Positions 36,454 to 46,688 of a stretch of DNA of 64,000 nucleotides are shown in pieces. Position 1 is the stretch's first letter. Every line of letters starts with the position of its first letter. The stretch covers positions 186,001 to 250,000 of the forward strand of contig CAWACX010000001.1 of assembly GCA_963780755.1 (NCBI GenBank), read 5' to 3'. The notes under the pieces are model-generated. The model saw only the letters and a program-made list of their open reading frames with translations, was not told where the DNA came from and ran no database searches. The stretch comes from JALYNX01 sp963780755. Its GTDB lineage: Bacteria > Actinomycetota > Acidimicrobiia > Spongiisociales > ZC4RG35. A program made the translations under genes and the position numbers.

Positions 36454-37745
36454 GTGACAGATAGAGCGAGGTTCTTCGCCGAGGAGCCGTGGACCGCGGG
36501 CATTGTCGGATTGGGCTATGTCGGCCTTCCACTCTTGGTGACCTCGGTGAACAGCGGCCTGTCGGGGATCGGGTTCGATGTTTCGCCGGCCAGGGTTGCG
36601 GCCCTGGAGTCAGGCACCTCACACATTGGTGACGTTTCCGATGAAGCATTGCGCTCGGCGGTTGCCAGCGGAGCAAGGTTCACCTCCGATGCCGCGGCAT
36701 TGTCCGAGGCAGATGCGATCTTCATCTGCGTTCCCAGCCCCCTTGGTCGTAACCGGGAGCCGGATCTCTCCTACATCGGCGCCGCTGCGGAGACAGTGGC
36801 CCGGGTGGCCCGCCCCGGCCAATTGATCTCCCTCGAGTCGACCACTTATCCGGGCACAACCGAGGACTACCTGATACCGGCAGTGGAGAAAGCCGGTCTC
36901 ACTCTGGACAAAGACGTCTGGGTCGCCTTCTCACCGGAGCGCGTCTCGCCGGGTGACGACATGAAGACCGCGGACATCCCCAAGGTGGTGGGAGGGGTCA
37001 CGGTCGACTCGGGACTGGTGGCAGCCGCCGCCTACAAGAGGATCGTCCCATCTGTGCACCTCGTGAGCTCGGCGCGAGCCGCCGAGCTGGCGAAGCTCCT
37101 CGAGAACACATATCGGGCGGTCAACATCGGCCTGATCAACGAGGTCGCCCAGCTCAGCCACGAGCTCGACATCGATATCTGGGAGGTGGTGGACGCCGCG
37201 GCGACCAAGCCCTTCGGGTTCCAGGCCTTCTATCCCGGCCCCGGCGTTGGGGGGCACTGCATCCCTCTCGACCCCCAATACCTCGCCTGGCGGGCCAGGG
37301 AGGCCAACTTCGCGACTCGTTTCATCGAGATCGCCGATCAGGTGAATTCCGGCATGCCGGAGTACACAGCACAGAGGATCGCCGACCTTCTCAACTCGGC
37401 CGGCCGGGCGGTCCAGGGCAGCAACATCCTGGTGGTTGGAATCGCCTACAAGCCCAATGTCTCTGATGATCGTGAATCCGCCTCCGTCGATGTTGCGAGT
37501 CGCCTGGCGGCCAGGGGAGCCAACATCGCGATCCTGGACACCCACGTCGCCGCCATCAGATCGAAGCCCACGGGTTCGAGGTGGCTGATGGGAGCGACCT
37601 CTCGGGATACGACCTGGCGGCGATCCTCACCGATCACTCCGACCTCCCTTACGAGGTCATCGCTGCAGAGATCCCACAGGTCTTCGACGCCCGGGGCGTC
37701 TATCGGCGGCGAGGCATCGAGGCGTCAAACGTAGAAGCTCTATGA
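36454..37745 (+). CDS. UDP-N-acetyl-hexosamine 6-dehydrogenase, WbpA/WecC type (frame break at C-terminus)
   Basis: Oxidises a UDP-HexNAc to the uronic acid. From GTG 36454 it shows the NAD motif AGIVGLGYVGLPLLVTSVN, FICVPSPLGRNREPDLSYI, SPERVSPGDDM, DAAATKPFGFQAFYPGPGV and the catalytic Cys in GGHCIPLDP. The DAAATKPFGF stretch is typical of UDP-GlcNAc dehydrogenases (WbpA), so UDP-GlcNAc is a likely substrate. A missing base near 37552 shifts the last 65 residues; in the other frame they read GFEVADGSDLSGYDLAAILT and VFDARGVYRRRGIEASNVEA, a normal family end, stopping at a TGA that overlaps the next ATG (37742). The gene supplies an acidic sugar for the glycan. Confidence 0.88.
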
Positions 37746-38792
37746 GCGGGGCCCTGGTCCTCACCACGGTCCATTCGCCAGATGACACAAGGATCCGGGA
37801 GCGATTGATCAAGACCCTGGTCGAAGTGACTCCGGTGACTTATGCGAGCCGGGAGCCCGGGCCGACGGATCACACGGGACTGACCTGGGCACCGTTGCCG
37901 GGAGGCCGGATGCGCCGCAATCTTGGGGCGTTCAGGACCATGCTCCGCGGCGGGTGGGAGGTGGTGGTCCTCCACGACCCGGAGACGATCCCCGCGGGTG
38001 TGTTGGCTCGTCTGGTCCGGAGACGGCCGGTGGTATTCGATGTCCATGAAGACCTCGAGGCTCAGGTTCGCTACAAGGAGTGGGCCCCATGGTGGGCAAA
38101 GCCGTTTCTTCGCATCCTGGCCCGCGGGCTCTTTTGGTTGGCCGAGCGATTCTTGATCCTCACCCTGGCGGAGCCCGGCTATCAGAGGCTGTTTCGCAAC
38201 CAACACCCGGTTTTTGTCAACTACCCGCGTGCGCAGGGCTTTCCGAGCCCGCTCGAAGCGAGGAGATGGCTCTGCGATATATCTCGGCGACGTGACTGTC
38301 GCACGTGGTGTCGTCGACGGTGTCGCTGCCTGTGGCCTCGTCGGGGTGCCCTTCGTCGTGGTCGGTCGCGTCGACCCTGAGCTTGCTGCCGACCTGAAAG
38401 CGGCCGGGGATGGGACGCTCCACTTGGTCGGCCCTCTCCCCAACCCGAGTGCCCTTGAGCTGGTGGCCAAGGCCTCGATCGGCCTGTCGCCGCTCAAAGA
38501 CCTGGCCAACTATCGGGAGTCCCTGCCGACCAAGACCCTCGAGTACCTGGCAATGGGGGTACCGGTGGTTGCCACCGACCTGCCCGGGACCCGTTCGGTC
38601 CTGGAAGGCCTCGATGCTGTGCGGCTGGTCACGCCCGGGGATGTCGAAGCATTGAGCAAGGCGATAGTCGATTCCCTGGCGTCGGCGACCAAGCAAGCGG
38701 CATACGACCAGGCCGAGAGGGTGAGAGAGCGTTTTCGGTGGCCGGAGGCCGAGGTCAGGTCGTTCTATCTCGACCTGATCGGCCGAGGATGA
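37742..38792 (+). CDS. GT4-type glycosyltransferase (one frame break)
   Basis: Begins MSGALVLTTVHSPDDTRIRE, typical of GT4 enzymes in surface-polysaccharide loci, with VVVLHDPETIPAGVLARLVR and VVFDVHEDLEAQVRY. After a frame change near 38260 the C-terminal domain follows: VPFVVVGRVDPELAADLKAA, GLSPLKDLANYRESLPTKTL and EYLAMGVPVVATDLPGTRSV, the E-x7-E-like donor motif of GT-B family 4. About 349 residues. ATG overlaps the dehydrogenase stop. The 3' end overlaps the convergent GT2 gene by 38 bp, unless one of the two stops is displaced by a frame error. Confidence 0.8.
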
Positions 38793-39707
38793 ATCCCGAT
38801 CCCCAAGCGAGGTGCATCGTCGCAAGGGCAGCGAGGAATTCCGAAGGCTGGAATCCCGAGTTTGGGGAGTCGGGCCAGGCCAATGAGCGCCAGCGCGAGT
38901 AGATAGGCGAGGGGTGCGAGCAGGGCCGGCCGCCACCAGATAGCTGCGGGCAAAGACAACGCCAGGGCAAGTACCGCCAAGGGTGGCGCCAGCTGTCGCC
39001 AGCGCAACGACCCCGGATGACGGCGGGCGAACTCCCGCTTCCAGGCCCCGTACTGGAAGTACTGGCTTGCCAGGGCCGCAAGTGAGCCGCGGGGTCGGTA
39101 GACGACCTGGAGCGAAGGCTCGAACCAGACCAGCCCTCCCGACTGCCGAATTCGATGATTGAGCTCGTAGTCCTGGTTGCGAGCGAAATGCTCGTCGTAG
39201 CCCCCGAGGCGCTCCAGGGTCGACCTCTTGAACACACCCAAGTACACGGTTTCGGCCGGTCCCGCGTCGCCGCCGATGCGGTATCGAGCGTCGCCGGCCC
39301 CGAACCGGGACGACATGGCGGCGGCGATCGCCCGTTCCCATCCGGATACCCCTACCGGCACCTGCATGCCTCCTACGTTGTCCGCTCCGGTGTGGAGCAG
39401 GGTCTGAACTGCGTGCGTCGAGGTAGCCGGGAGGGATCGTTGCGTGCGCGTCGACCCTGGCCACGATCTCCGCGGAGCCGGCGGCAAGCGCGAGGTTGAG
39501 CCCGGCCGGAGTGCTCCCTGTGGGGTTTGCCACAACCCGGGCTCCGTGCCGCACTGCGGCTTCTGATGTCTCGGGGTCGGAGCTGGCAACCACGATCGAC
39601 TCCAACGCCGGATACTCCTGGGAGAGGACGGATTCGATTGCCTGCCCGATCGTGTCGGGGGCGCGTGCCGCCGGAAGGATCACGTCGAGGCCTGGGGCTT
39701 GGGTCAC
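38755..39707 (-). CDS. ExoA-like GT2 glycosyltransferase with C-terminal membrane segments (frame breaks)
   Basis: GTG at 39707 begins TQAPGLDVILPAARAPDTIG, then ESIVVASSDPETSEAAV, NLALAAGSAEIVARVDAHAT (the VDAH in place of DXD is the mark of ExoA-type succinoglycan transferases). After a frame change near 39410 it reads VPVGVSGWERAIAAAMSSRF, ETVYLGVFKRSTLERLGGYD and NQDYELNHRIRQSGGLVWFE. Three hydrophobic segments follow, and a second change near 38830 gives the family ending MHLAWGSGFILGRSG at 38755. About 317 residues. It is transcribed against both neighbours. Acceptor unknown. Confidence 0.78.
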
Positions 39708-39767
39708 AACCTCATCTTCCCAGGGCCGGGCCTCGCGGAGTGCGAATGCAACCGTAAGGTGGCCGCC

Positions 39768-41505
39768 GTGGCCAGGGTCAGGTCATTCTCTCGTGGAGCA
39801 GCGCTCGGGATCATCGGCGCCCTATTGGTGTTGGGCGTAGCGCTTGTTCTCGGACTTGTCGACTCGGCCTCGCCCTGGGTGTTCCTCGTCGGTGCGGGCC
39901 TCGGCGTTGTGGCCGGCCTGATCCCGCGAGGCTCGACCCGACTGGAAGCCATGGGGGCTGCGAGCACTGGCTTGGTCGCCCTGGCCTCCGGGCTGGTCTC
40001 AGGTTGGGGGTGGCTCGAGACGGCAGGACTCGTCGGCGCCGTGGCAGCAGTCGTGTGGATAGTCACCGGGCAGGCGTTGCCGCGGGGGAGATGGGCTCTG
40101 CTGCGTTGGGGAGGGGTGCTCGTCCCATTGGCGATCTTCCTCATACTGCCTCTCGTCTTGGACGGCGGCACTCTCGGTCACGACGAATCGGCGTACGGGG
40201 TCAAGGCCAAGAGCTGGCTGGAGGGGACGCCCGACACCGGTTGGTCCCCGCATCGGGCTACCGGCATGTCCGTTTACGGCTACCTGGTCCTGGCGGTTGG
40301 GGGAGCAGAAGGCGGGTTGCGCTTGATCGGCCTGGCGGGGTTGTTGGCGATGATCGTGGGGGTTTGGGTTCTCGGCAACAAGATGGCGAATCCCAGAGTG
40401 GCGAGTCTCGCGGCAATCGGGATCGTCGCAGGCCCGGCGATACTCCGGAGGAGCACGGAGTACCTGAGCGACGTGCCCTCTGCCGCCCTTCTCGTGTTCG
40501 GGATGGTGATCGTCTGGCGGGAGTTCGCCATGCGCGACCTCCCGACGTTTCGGCTGCTCTGGTTTCTCCCGCTGGCATGGACTGCCTTCTACCTGCGCTA
40601 CCAAAGCCTGCTCAGCCTTGGTCTGATCGCTGTTGTGACGCTGATCCTTTGGTGGCCGAAGGTCAAGGCTCGGCCGGGACCTTTGGCAACGCTCGTGGTT
40701 GTCGGAGCGCTCGGCCTGATTCCCCATGCTCTAGAAGCCGTTGGCTTCGAGGGAACCCCTTGGGCGATCATTGCCTACACCAGCGGGATCGCGGAGCGGG
40801 CCTATGTCGGCGAGGGTCTCGTCGACTACGCAAAAATGATGGCATGGCCGTTGGCCGGTTTTGTCGGGCCGGTGGCTTCGATCGCTGCGCTCGGAGGATT
40901 CATCGGGCAGTGGCGTGAGCCGAAAGCTCGGGAGAGGTTACCTCTTCCTCCTCTTCCCCGCCATCCTGCAGGTGCTGGCGCTTGGATTGCTGTCTCATGG
41001 CGAACCTCGGTTCGTCTTCTTTCCCCTGGCCCTGGTCATGGTCGCTGGGGCGATGTCGATTGACTCGTGGCTCAAGGAGCGAGAAAGCAGGTGGGTCTCG
41101 GCCGGCGCGATCGGCCTCGGCCTTCTCCTAATTGGCTCGCTCGCCTTGGCGACCGGCTCGGTGCGACGGGGAGTCGAGAATCGAGCCGCAGTCAATCTCC
41201 CGGTCGAGCTCGCTGCGGAGGAAGCCCGAATGATCAGTGGCGAAGCCACATGCGGGGTGATGGCGACCCCTGCTCCGCAGGTGACCTTCTACTCCGAATG
41301 CTCGTCGCAAATCTTCCAGCCCGGGCGCGATCCCGCCCAGGCTGTCGAGGCCCTGGATGGTGAGGAGAAGTTCATGATCCTCATCGAGGGCGGGAGGCGG
41401 CAACCAGGCGAGGCAGACCTGGCGGCGTTGATCGAGCTCACGGACGGTGATCCAGTCTTTATCGAAGGCGCCCGGGTTGCGGCGGTGTACTCGTTCGAGG
41501 ACTGA
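39768..41505 (+). CDS. GT-C type membrane glycosyltransferase-like protein (one frame break)
   Basis: A polytopic membrane protein of about 580 residues with roughly eleven hydrophobic segments. After four helices the first large outside loop reads GGTLGHDESAYGVKAKSWLE, with Asp-Glu in the place where GT39/PMT and ArnT-like enzymes carry their catalytic acid. Later features are SDVPSAALLVFGMVIVW and WFLPLAWTAFYLRYQSLLSL, which recall dolichyl-phosphate-mannose-type transferases. A frame change near 40915 joins GYLFLLFPAILQVLALGLLS. GTG at 39768 follows taaggtgg; the frame is open further upstream. It would use a polyprenyl-phosphate sugar on the outer face. It could also be the polymerase (Wzy) of the locus, which is otherwise not recognised. 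Confidence 0.65.
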
Positions 41506-41532
41506 CGGCCTTCTGCCATATCATGCCGACAC

Positions 41533-42213
41533 GTGCCCCAGGACCTCAATGCGCTTCCCGAGCTCTTACTCGTGGGTTGGGCCGCAGGGCTGGCGGTCGC
41601 CTCAGGCCTCATTGCCCTGTCCGGGTTGGTCGGTCCTGGGTTCACATGGCTCACCGGGTCGGTAGCGATGGTTCTCGGGCTGGTCACCGCGTTCGGTGAG
41701 AGCGCCTGGTGGGGAAGACTCGGCCTGCTCCTTTTGGTGCTCAGCTCCATCTGGGCGCGCAATCGACGGCTTGGCGGCTCGCTCCAAGTCGCGGCCGGCG
41801 CCGCACTCTTGATAGGCGCAGCAGCTCAGGGCGGCGTGATGCCGGCCGCTCTCTCTGCGCTGGCGCTGGGGGGAGTGACCGGGGAGATGATGCTCGGGCA
41901 CTGGTACCTGATCGACCCCAGCCTCCCCCGATGGTCCCTGCGCGCTCTCGCCGTGGTCGCCATCGTGGGGATCGTCGCCGACTCCACCGCCATGGCTATT
42001 TTGGGATTGCCTGAAGGTGGGGCCACGATCGCGTTCTGGGTCTTGATGGGGACTTCGGCGGTCCTGATGGTTGCCGTCATCGCTGCTTTGCGTTACCCGG
42101 CATACTCCGGCGTGATGTCAGCCACCGGCTTGTCCTACCTGGCGCTGATTACGACGGCCGGAGGGGTCTTCCTTGGCTGGTTCCTGGCCGGCGGGCTGCT
42201 TCCGAACGACTGA
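41533..42213 (+). CDS. Multi-pass membrane protein, unknown function
   Basis: An intact 226-residue protein from GTG 41533 that is almost entirely hydrophobic, with about seven predicted helices (for example LLLVGWAAGLAVASGLIALS and AVVAIVGIVADSTAMAIL). I do not recognise the family. It lies 27 bp after the GT-C-like protein and 12 bp before the aminopeptidase on the same strand, so it is probably part of the same transcript. It has no obvious motif suggesting catalysis; its size and neighbours would suit a small membrane partner of the glycosyltransferase, but this is not shown. Confidence 0.6.
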   Translation: MPQDLNALPELLLVGWAAGLAVASGLIALSGLVGPGFTWLTGSVAMVLGLVTAFGESAWWGRLGLLLLVLSSIWARNRRLGGSLQVAAGAALLIGAAAQGGVMPAALSALALGGVTGEMMLGHWYLIDPSLPRWSLRALAVVAIVGIVADSTAMAILGLPEGGATIAFWVLMGTSAVLMVAVIAALRYPAYSGVMSATGLSYLALITTAGGVFLGWFLAGGLLPND

Positions 42214-42225
42214 CAAGGAGAGAAT

Positions 42226-43663
42226 GTGGACATAAGAACGGCGAGCGCCGACACGGACCTCGAGCGACGCGACACTGGTTCTCGGGATGCTCGTCGAACG
42301 GGCTCCGTTGCCGGGCGCTGACGGTTGGACTGGCGGATGTCGACGAAGCCCTGCTGGACCTCGCGCAGTTTCGAAGGAAAGGCGGGCCAGGTGATGACGC
42401 TACCCCATCCCGATGCGGCGGCAGTGGTGATCGTTGGACTTGGTGACGAGGCGACGTTTCGAGACGATTAGGGCGGGGATCGGCAACGCAGTTCGGGCTG
42501 TGAAGACCGAGCGGGCGGTGACCTCATTGGGCCTGTCCCGGTGGACGGCGCGACTCGCGCAGTGGTCGAAGGAGCGGTGCTCGGGGGGCTACGAGTTCCG
42601 CGGATACAAGACGAACGGCGACGATCTTTCGTATGAGGCGCCTCGATATGGTGGGAGCCACGACCGAGGCCATCGCTGATGCCTTGATCGGGGCTGAGGC
42701 CACGAACCAGGCCCGGGATTGGGTGAACACTCCTGCTCTCGACAAGGCGCCACTCGATCTCGCAGACGCACATCGGTGAGGCCGCTGGGCCTGCCGGGGT
42801 CGTCGGTGGAGATCTGGGACTGTCGAACGGATCAAAGAGGAAGGCCTTGGTGCATTGCTCGGTGTCGCGGCGGGCTCGGATCGCGATCCTCGCCTCGTCA
42901 TTCTCAGGTACGAGCCGAAGTCGGCGGTGGCACATCTCGGGCTGGTTGGCAAAGGGATCACCTTTGACAGCGGCGGCCTATCGATAAAGCAGGCCAACTT
43001 CATGGAGGAGATGAAGGATGACATGTCGGGGGCGGCAGCGGTGGCGGCGGCAACAATTGCGATTGCCCGTCACGCGCTCCCGGTGACAGTCACTGCAGTG
43101 CTCCCACTCACCGACAACACAATCGGGGGAAAGGCAACTCGACCCGGAGACGTGCTCCGACCGGTGCAAGGTCCGACTATCGAGGTGCTGAACACCGATG
43201 CCGAGGGCCGCCTGATCCTGGCCGATGGACTGGGAGTGGTCTCTCGGTTCGAGCCCGATATCACCATCGACGTCGCCACACTCACCGGCGCCGCCCGTGT
43301 CGCACTCGGTGATCGGATCGGTGCCGTGTTCGCGAATCCGATCCCGATGTCGCTTCCCGGGTGCTGGTGGCCGCCTCCCGCGCCGGAGAACCGTTCTGGG
43401 AGCTGCCCCTGTTCAAGGAGTACCGGAAGACGATCGATTCCGACATCGCGGACCTCAAGAACATCTCGGGCGGCCGATACGGAGGAGCCATCGTCGCCGC
43501 TCTCTTCCTCGCGGAGTACGCCGGCGAACGAGCCTGGGCCCATCTCGATATCGCCGGCCCGGCTCGAGCACGCGAGACGATGGGGGAGCAGGTGAAGGGC
43601 GCGTCCGGAGTGGCGGTGCGCACCTTGATCGAGGTGGCGCGAGCGATGGCGGAGCCCACTTAA
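42226..43663 (+). CDS. pepA: Leucyl aminopeptidase, M17 (frame breaks)
   Basis: A cytosolic di-metal aminopeptidase. An aaggag sequence at 42215-42220 precedes GTG 42226 (ATG 42224 is in another frame). The catalytic domain is clear in one frame from about 42855: GKGITFDSGGLSIKQANFME with the metal-binding Lys and Asp, DDMSGAAAVAAAT, and NTDAEGRLILADGLGVVSRF with the signature Asp and Glu. It continues after a change near 43350 as VLVAASRAGEPFWELPLFKE and DIADLKNISGGRYGGAIVAA, ending at 43663. The N-terminal domain (42226-42850) is broken at least four times. It sits inside the polysaccharide locus but has no evident role in it, and may mark core genome mixed into the cluster. Confidence 0.82.
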
Positions 43664-43692
43664 GGCGCCGACCGCTACCTAGCATCCTCACC

Positions 43693-44978
43693 ATGCGCAG
43701 CCGGTTTCTGATTTCGTCGAGCTTGACGGATCTCGCCGCCTGGGCAGTTGCGGCCAGCCTGGCCTCTCTGTCGGTGTACGGCGTGTGGCTTCCCTGGAAT
43801 TCGCTGTTGGGGAACCAGGTGTTCCCAATGTTGGCGGTGCAGGCGGTGTCGATCACCATCATGTCGATCGCCACGGCTCGCATGTCCGGCTATGGGGTGC
43901 CTCGGCCGACCTACGGGCGCATGTTCGCCATCTTCTTCGGGACCACCGCACTCACGGCATTGTTCCTGGTCCTGTTCCGCGATGTGTACTTCTCGCGGCG
44001 CTTCCTGATCTTCACTTCGATCGGATGGCTGGTCCTGGCCACCGCCCATCGCATGGTGCGTCGTCGCCGTCCCTGGACTGAGCGCATTGGCCTCATCACC
44101 GGTGAGAAGCAGCTCGCCGAGGACCTGGCGGAGTCGCCTCACACCGACGTCGTATGGGTCCTCGACCCATCCTTCGATGGCCCGATCGAGACGCCCGACC
44201 GTGACCTCACCCTGGCAGTGGACCTGAGGGCCACGTTGTCGGAGAAGGTGGCCCAATTCCTGTCTTCGTGTGACATAGCGGGCTACACGATCAGGCCGCT
44301 CACCTCCATTTACGAGGAGCACACCGGGCGGGTGCCGTTTGTCCACCTCGCCGAGGGCTGGGAGATCTCGGCGCCTCTGCTCGCAGTTGCGCCATGGCTA
44401 CCCGGTAAGAGAGTCTTCGACGTCCTCATAACAGCGGTGACGGCGCCACTCTGGCTGTCTGGTCGCCGGCCTGACCTGGATCTACGTCCGTCTGGCATCA
44501 CCGGGCCCGGCCATCTTCCGGCAGCTGCGAGTGGGCCACGGTGGAGATTCGTTCACCATGCTACAAGTTCCGGACCATGGCTCTCGACGCCGAGAAGGAC
44601 GGCCCTCAATTCGCGACCGAGGACGACGTCCGCCTTGTTCGAGGAGGCCGCTTTCTGAGGAAGTCCCGCCTCGACGAGGTGCCCCAGCTTTGGAATGTCC
44701 TCAAGGGCGAGATGAGCTTGGTCGGCCCCCGAGCCGAGCAGGTTCCGTTTGCCGAGGCGTTCCGAAAAGAGATCCCTTTCTACGGGCATCGTCATTTGGT
44801 GAGGCCCGGGATCACAGGCTGGGCTCAGGTGCACTATCGATATGCCGATGATCAAGCGGACACCATCGAGAAGCTGACCTATGACCTCTATTACATCAAG
44901 CACATGTCGCCGGTGATGGACATCAGCGTGCTCTGGAGGAGTGTCTGGACTGTCCTCACCGGGGCAGGTGCCAGGTGA
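43693..44978 (+). CDS. Polyprenyl-phosphate sugar-1-phosphate transferase (frame breaks)
   Basis: Initiates glycan assembly by moving a sugar phosphate onto undecaprenyl phosphate. ATG at 43693 is followed by four membrane helices, a cytoplasmic CoA-binding-like region and, from KRVFDVLITAVTAPLWL, the bacterial sugar transferase domain (PF02397). In the other frame this continues as YVRLASPGPAIFRQLRVGHG, YKFRTM, FLRKSRLDEVPQLWNVLKGE (Arg, Asp and Glu of the active site), MSLVGPRAEQ and LVRPGITGWAQVHYRYADD. Two or more frame changes lie between about 44460 and 44570. About 428 residues, as in WcaJ/WbaP-type enzymes. Its stop overlaps the flippase start by 4 bp, linking initiation to export by the Wzx route. 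Confidence 0.9.
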
Positions 44979-46195
44979 ATGGGTCGGTGATCGAGGCAGA
45001 GCGCAGGGGCTTCAAGGCACCGGGCACGACCTTCATGCTCGCCGGTGCCCTCATCGGCGCCGTCGGCGCTTATGTGTTCCAGGTTTATGGGGGCCGACAG
45101 CTCGGCACCGAGGCCTTCGCACCAATCGCCCAGCTCTGGACCATCTTCTTCATCCTGGCCACGGTGCTCCTCGTGCCGGTGGAGCAGTACGTGACCCGAG
45201 AGGTCGCCTCCGGCCGCAAGGCGATACCTCACGACCTGGTGCCGGCTGGTGTCGTAGCCGGTATCGGTGCCGTCTTGGGTGGAGGGTTCGTTGTGGTGAC
45301 CCTTGACCGCTTGTTCACAGGCAGCTGGCAGTACGTCGCCCAGATCGTCCTGCTCATGGTCGGGTACGGGCTGCTCTTCGTCGGAAAGGGCGTGCTCGCT
45401 GGACGCAGGCGCTTCGCAGGGGTGGGGTGGGTGCTGGTGCTCGAGACCGTGGTCCGGCTCGCGGCGGGGATCGTGGCCATCCAGCTCTTTGCCACCGCGG
45501 AGTCGCTGGGATGGGCGATGGTGCTCGGGGGGTTTGCGGTCCTCGGCCTTGGTTGGTGGCGTCACGACAAGGGCCAGTCCAGGGCACCCGCCGCCCCCGC
45601 GCCCCCGTTCCTCGGCGGATACGTCGCCGGGACTGCCTCGTCTCAGGTCCTGCTCGGCGCGGCTCCAATCGCGGTTGCCTTGCTCGGCGGAGACCAGGCG
45701 ATCCAATCGGTGGTGTTTGCCACCTTCACCCTGTATCGGGCTCCGCTGACCCTGATCTTCGCGGTGCAGGGGAGGATCCTGCCCTTCTTGGTAGGTCTCG
45801 CCGGGACCAACGACACCAAGAAGCTGGGGCGGTTTGCAAGGAACGTCGTGGTCGTAGGCGTCGCCCTCGCCGTGTTGGGTGGTCTCGTCGGGTGGCTGGT
45901 CGGCCCCCAGGTAGTGGCCTTTCTCTTCGAGCCCGACTTTGCCCCGAGCCAAACGGTGGCCATGCTCGCCGCGGCCGGGGTGATGGCCGCGGCCGCCGCC
46001 CAGATTGCCGGTCAAGTCCTGGTTGCGGAGGCCCGAACCTCCCGCCTGGCGTTGGCCTGGTTCGGAGGTCTGGTCGTGGGGGTCACCGTCCTACTGCTCC
46101 TCGGCGGGGAGCCGGGCACGAGAGTCGCGCTGGCATTCGCCATCGGGGAGTTCGTGGCCCTACTCCTGATGGCGGCCCTCGCCGTTCGTCGATAG
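44975..46195 (+). CDS. Wzx-like lipid-linked glycan flippase
   Basis: An intact protein of 406 residues with about twelve hydrophobic segments, beginning GTTFMLAGALIGAVGAYVFQ and including an internal repeat of two six-helix halves. This is the layout of the polysaccharide-transporter branch of the MOP flippases. Small motifs such as LVPVEQYVTREVASG and FTLYRAPLTLIFAVQGRILP resemble actinobacterial Wzx-like proteins. GTG at 44975 overlaps the sugar transferase stop by 4 bp, so the initiating enzyme and flippase are translationally coupled. The 3' end overlaps the convergent 46160-46603 gene by 36 bp. Together with the ABC exporter at the other end, it gives the locus two different export routes. 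Confidence 0.85.
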   Translation: MNGSVIEAERRGFKAPGTTFMLAGALIGAVGAYVFQVYGGRQLGTEAFAPIAQLWTIFFILATVLLVPVEQYVTREVASGRKAIPHDLVPAGVVAGIGAVLGGGFVVVTLDRLFTGSWQYVAQIVLLMVGYGLLFVGKGVLAGRRRFAGVGWVLVLETVVRLAAGIVAIQLFATAESLGWAMVLGGFAVLGLGWWRHDKGQSRAPAAPAPPFLGGYVAGTASSQVLLGAAPIAVALLGGDQAIQSVVFATFTLYRAPLTLIFAVQGRILPFLVGLAGTNDTKKLGRFARNVVVVGVALAVLGGLVGWLVGPQVVAFLFEPDFAPSQTVAMLAAAGVMAAAAAQIAGQVLVAEARTSRLALAWFGGLVVGVTVLLLLGGEPGTRVALAFAIGEFVALLLMAALAVRR

Positions 46196-46603
46196 GCCGA
46201 TCCACTGGCTGTGCTCGGCGGCCAAGCTCGGTGGGAATCGCCAGCGCATAGTCCTTGGGACCTCGGGTACCCGGTCGACGACGATCAGCCATCCGTCCTC
46301 GACCCGGACCAAGTCGGCCCGCATCAAGGTCGGAAGGTATCTGGGTAGCCGCACCCCCTCCCCCTTCTCGGCGGCACGCACCAGGCGGAGCAGCTCGGCA
46401 ACTGCCGCCGATCCGATGGCGGCTACCCAGAACCGGCGCACATAGGCATCTGTGGGTCGAAAGGTGTCAGTTGAGTGTCGGATGCGGACCGGGACCACGG
46501 GTCGAACTCGGGCTGTCGGACGGACCGAAGCGCCCGGGGAGGTATCGATCGTTCGATGCGGAGGACGAGCACCCCGACCACTCCCGGGCACTTCGGCTGT
46601 CAT
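46160..46603 (-). CDS. Hypothetical protein, possible small DNA-binding fold
   Basis: A basic protein of 147 residues from ATG 46603 (TTG 46630 is possible). The N-terminal 50 residues are Arg/Pro rich and may be disordered. The core RFWVAAIGSAAVAELLRLVR followed by RLPRYLPTLMRADLVRVEDG is helical and ends in a strand-like GWLIVVDRVPEV. I do not recognise the family. Upstream, two AACGTCAA copies 10 bp apart read as TTGACG on the minus strand, with TAGAAC in a -10 position, which supports an own promoter. It separates the polysaccharide locus from the PBP gene on the same strand, with a gap of 85 bp beyond its start codon. Confidence 0.5.
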   Translation of the reverse strand: MTAEVPGSGRGARPPHRTIDTSPGASVRPTARVRPVVPVRIRHSTDTFRPTDAYVRRFWVAAIGSAAVAELLRLVRAAEKGEGVRLPRYLPTLMRADLVRVEDGWLIVVDRVPEVPRTMRWRFPPSLAAEHSQWIGLSTNGEGRHQE

Positions 46604-46622
46604 GTGTCGAGTTCTACAGAAC

Positions 46623-46640
46623 AACGTCAAATAACGTCAA
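46623..46640 (-). promoter_or_regulatory. Direct repeat AACGTCAA x2, possible promoter/operator
   Basis: Two exact copies of AACGTCAA (46623-46630 and 46633-46640) with a 10-bp period. On the minus strand each contains TTGACG, a good -35 hexamer; from the outer copy, an 18-bp spacer leads to TAGAAC just upstream of ATG 46603. Helically phased repeats at a -35 also suit an activator or repressor site. No expression evidence is available. Confidence 0.35.
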
Positions 46641-46688
46641 GAGGCGTAGACGGGGGTCGCGAAAGAAACCGTTGATCGACGGGCTTGT

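Noticed and set aside
36454..37745. Calling this gene UDP-glucose dehydrogenase
   Set aside because: The DAAATKPFGFQAF and GGHCIPLDP motifs fit the UDP-HexNAc dehydrogenase branch; the true UDP-glucose enzyme with GGSCFPKD is at 58577.
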